In this document: piece by piece, positions 62,556 to 64,000 of the stretch
Numbering within the stretch: the first letter of the stretch is position 1
Layout of the letters: each line of letters begins with the position of its first letter
Assembly: GCF_011762225.1 (NCBI RefSeq)
Contig: NZ_JAASQI010000004.1
Span: 248,001 to 312,000 of the forward strand
Source: Pseudochelatococcus lubricantis
GTDB taxonomy: Bacteria; Pseudomonadota; Alphaproteobacteria; Rhizobiales; Beijerinckiaceae
Reading direction: 5' to 3'
Length of the DNA stretch: 64,000 nucleotides
Made by a program: the position numbers and the translations under genes
The notes under the pieces: model-generated
Database searches by the model: none
Seen by the model: only the letters and a program-made list of their open reading frames with translations
What the model was told of the DNA's origin: nothing

Positions 62556-64000
62556 TCAATGCCCGCCCCCGCCCGCACCGGGCTGCGCCGGCCGGCGCAT
62601 CAGCGGCACGGCGATCACGAGGCTGAGGAACAGGAAGGTGAGCAGGAAGAAGACGTCGGCGAAGGCCATGACGAGCGCTTCCCGCCGCACCAGCCCCGCC
62701 ATCTGTTTCAGCGCGGCGGACTGCGCGTCCGAGCCGAGGCCGGCGAAGGCCTGCGCCATGTTGCCCAGCCGCTCGACGGCCGTGGCGCTCGCCCATTGCA
62801 CATGCTCGTGCAAGCGGACGAGGTGCAGATCCCAGCGGTTGTTCAGCACCGTGTTGATGAGCGCGAGGCCGACAGCGCCGCCCAGATTGCGTGTGAGGTT
62901 GAACAGGCCCGAGGCGTTCTTGAGCTGGGCCGGGGGCAGCGTGCCAAGAGAGAGATTGTTGATGGGCACCATGGCCAGCATCAGCGAAGTGCCGCGCAGG
63001 ATCTGGGGCACGAGCAATTCCCAGAAGTCCCAGTCCTTGGTGATCCCGGTCACCTGCCAGGTGCCGAGCGCGAACCCGGCGAAGCCGATGCCGATCATCA
63101 GGCGCGGGTCGAGCTTCGTCGTCAGCCGCCCGACGAGGGGCGCGGCGAGGAACATAGAGATGCCCGTCACGAACATGGTCTCGCCGATCATGAGCGCCGA
63201 ATAGCCCCGCACGCGGCCGAGATAGAGGGGGTAGAGATAGGTCAGCCCGTAGAGCCCGATGCCCATCACGAAGCTGAAGGCCGAACCCGTGGCGAAGTTG
63301 CGGTTGAGGAATGCGCGCAGATCCACCACCGGCTCCGCCGCCGTCAGCGCCCGGGCGAAGAATGCGATGGACGAGACGGCGCAGATGACGGTGAAGAACA
63401 GGATCGCCTCATCCGCGAACCAGTCGTTGGTCGGGCCCTCCTCCAGCACGAATTCGAGGCTGCCCAGAAAGCCGGCCATGAACAGCAGGCCCCACCAGTC
63501 GAAGCGGTCGAGCAGTGCGAAGTCCGGCTCGTCGAAATCGACCAGGGTCGCCGTGGCGATGATGACGAAGATGCCCGGCACCACGTTCACCAGAAACAGC
63601 CAGTGCCAGGAGAAAAGGTCGGTCAGATAGCCGCCCACCGTCGGCCCGATGGTGGGAGCAAGCGTGGCGACGAGGCCGATCATCGGCGCGACGATGGGCT
63701 GCTTCTCACGCGGGAACACCGCGTAGGCCGAGGCGAACACGGTCGGGATCATGCCGCCGCCGAGAAACCCCTGAAGCGCGCGGTAGATGATCATCTGGTC
63801 GATCGTCGTCGCCGTCGCGCACAGGAAGCTCATGGCCGTGAAGCCCGCGGCCGAACCGACGAACAGCCAGCGCGTGGACAGCGCGCGCGACAGGAAGCCG
63901 GACAGCGGGATCATCACCACCTCGGCGATGAGATAGGATGTCTGCACCCAGGATATCTCGTCCGACGAGGCGGCGAGCCCCGCCTGGATTTCGGCGAGCG
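62556..64000 (-). CDS. DHA2-family MFS drug exporter (EmrB-like), N terminus outside the window
   Basis: At least 480 residues with 14 predicted helices; the 5' end continues beyond 64000, since the frame is open to the edge (...LAEIQAGLAASSDEISWVQTSY). Motif C-like segments are ALQGFLGGGMIPTVFASAYA and LVATLAPTIGPTVGGYL, hallmarks of EmrB/QacA proton antiporters. The tail is Gly-rich (PAQPGAGGGGH). An EmrA-type adaptor would be expected upstream, outside the window. It converges on the HxlR gene 17 bases away. Confidence 0.92.
   Translation of the reverse strand, partial: LAEIQAGLAASSDEISWVQTSYLIAEVVMIPLSGFLSRALSTRWLFVGSAAGFTAMSFLCATATTIDQMIIYRALQGFLGGGMIPTVFASAYAVFPREKQPIVAPMIGLVATLAPTIGPTVGGYLTDLFSWHWLFLVNVVPGIFVIIATATLVDFDEPDFALLDRFDWWGLLFMAGFLGSLEFVLEEGPTNDWFADEAILFFTVICAVSSIAFFARALTAAEPVVDLRAFLNRNFATGSAFSFVMGIGLYGLTYLYPLYLGRVRGYSALMIGETMFVTGISMFLAAPLVGRLTTKLDPRLMIGIGFAGFALGTWQVTGITKDWDFWELLVPQILRGTSLMLAMVPINNLSLGTLPPAQLKNASGLFNLTRNLGGAVGLALINTVLNNRWDLHLVRLHEHVQWASATAVERLGNMAQAFAGLGSDAQSAALKQMAGLVRREALVMAFADVFFLLTFLFLSLVIAVPLMRRPAQPGAGGGGH

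Overview
The window is GC-rich bacterial chromosome, densely coded on both strands, with Shine-Dalgarno-led genes and several four-base ATGA overlaps. The gene content points to an alphaproteobacterium of the Hyphomicrobiales (rhizobia/Brucella-like). It includes opine/amino-acid and dipeptide ABC importers, a circularly permuted ATP-grasp/alpha-E/Anbu/transglutaminase cluster, a membrane haem-type anchored adenylate cyclase, and short palindromic intergenic repeats. I cannot name the species. No tRNA, rRNA, transposase, integrase, phage structural gene or CRISPR array was seen, so this looks like a metabolic and accessory stretch of chromosome or chromid rather than a mobile island.

Layout. 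1-11.5 kb: the end of a DadA-like oxidase, a polar amino-acid ABC importer, an Ldh2-type (probably imino-acid) reductase, an M24 Xaa-Pro-type peptidase, and a convergent five-gene dipeptide importer. These fit uptake and breakdown of peptides and D-/imino acids. 12-17.3 kb: a PAP2 acid phosphatase fused to an autotransporter barrel, diverging from a baeRF-family protein that has a perfect FNR/FixK box upstream, then Ogt DNA repair. 17.4-24.1 kb: the ATP-grasp/alpha-E/Anbu/ATP-grasp-alpha-E fusion/transglutaminase cluster. 24.2-33.4 kb: a complete acyl-CoA beta-oxidation set (synthetase, dehydrogenase, hydratase/isomerase, bifunctional HADH-hydratase, thiolase) around an AraC-type regulator. 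33.4-40 kb: a luciferase-like oxidoreductase, PhzF, a copper module (CopC-CopD fusion, YcnI, DUF2946-like, HMA2-like) and an MFS transporter. 40.2-46.8 kb: an AraC-type regulator diverging from hydantoinase/oxoprolinase B and A and an NCS1 permease.

47.1-52.7 kb holds the least familiar content. Three tightly packed genes encode an LCAT-type serine esterase, a thermolysin-like zinc peptidase with no signal peptide, and a ComEC-like metallo-beta-lactamase-fold hydrolase. They converge on a translationally coupled 40-residue membrane peptide and a small lipoprotein, with an SGNH hydrolase behind them. 52.7-58.3 kb is a two-component system leading into MacA/MacB, preceded by tandem 10-bp repeats and a perfect 16-bp inverted repeat. 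58.3-64 kb: a membrane-haem/2Fe-2S/adenylate cyclase fusion, a Tat-signal VOC protein, a QorB-like quinone reductase diverging from an HxlR regulator, and a DHA2 drug exporter running off the window end.

The most notable signals are: (i) the Anbu cluster, where the ATP-grasp half of the fused protein seems to lack the ATP-binding segment that its stand-alone paralogue keeps; (ii) the esterase/peptidase/MBL trio; (iii) the FNR-box-controlled baeRF gene; (iv) the phosphatase-autotransporter fusion; (v) the redox-type cyclase; and (vi) a dispersed palindromic repeat with three copies here, one of them inside an operon. All functional calls come from reading translated motifs; no database search was run.
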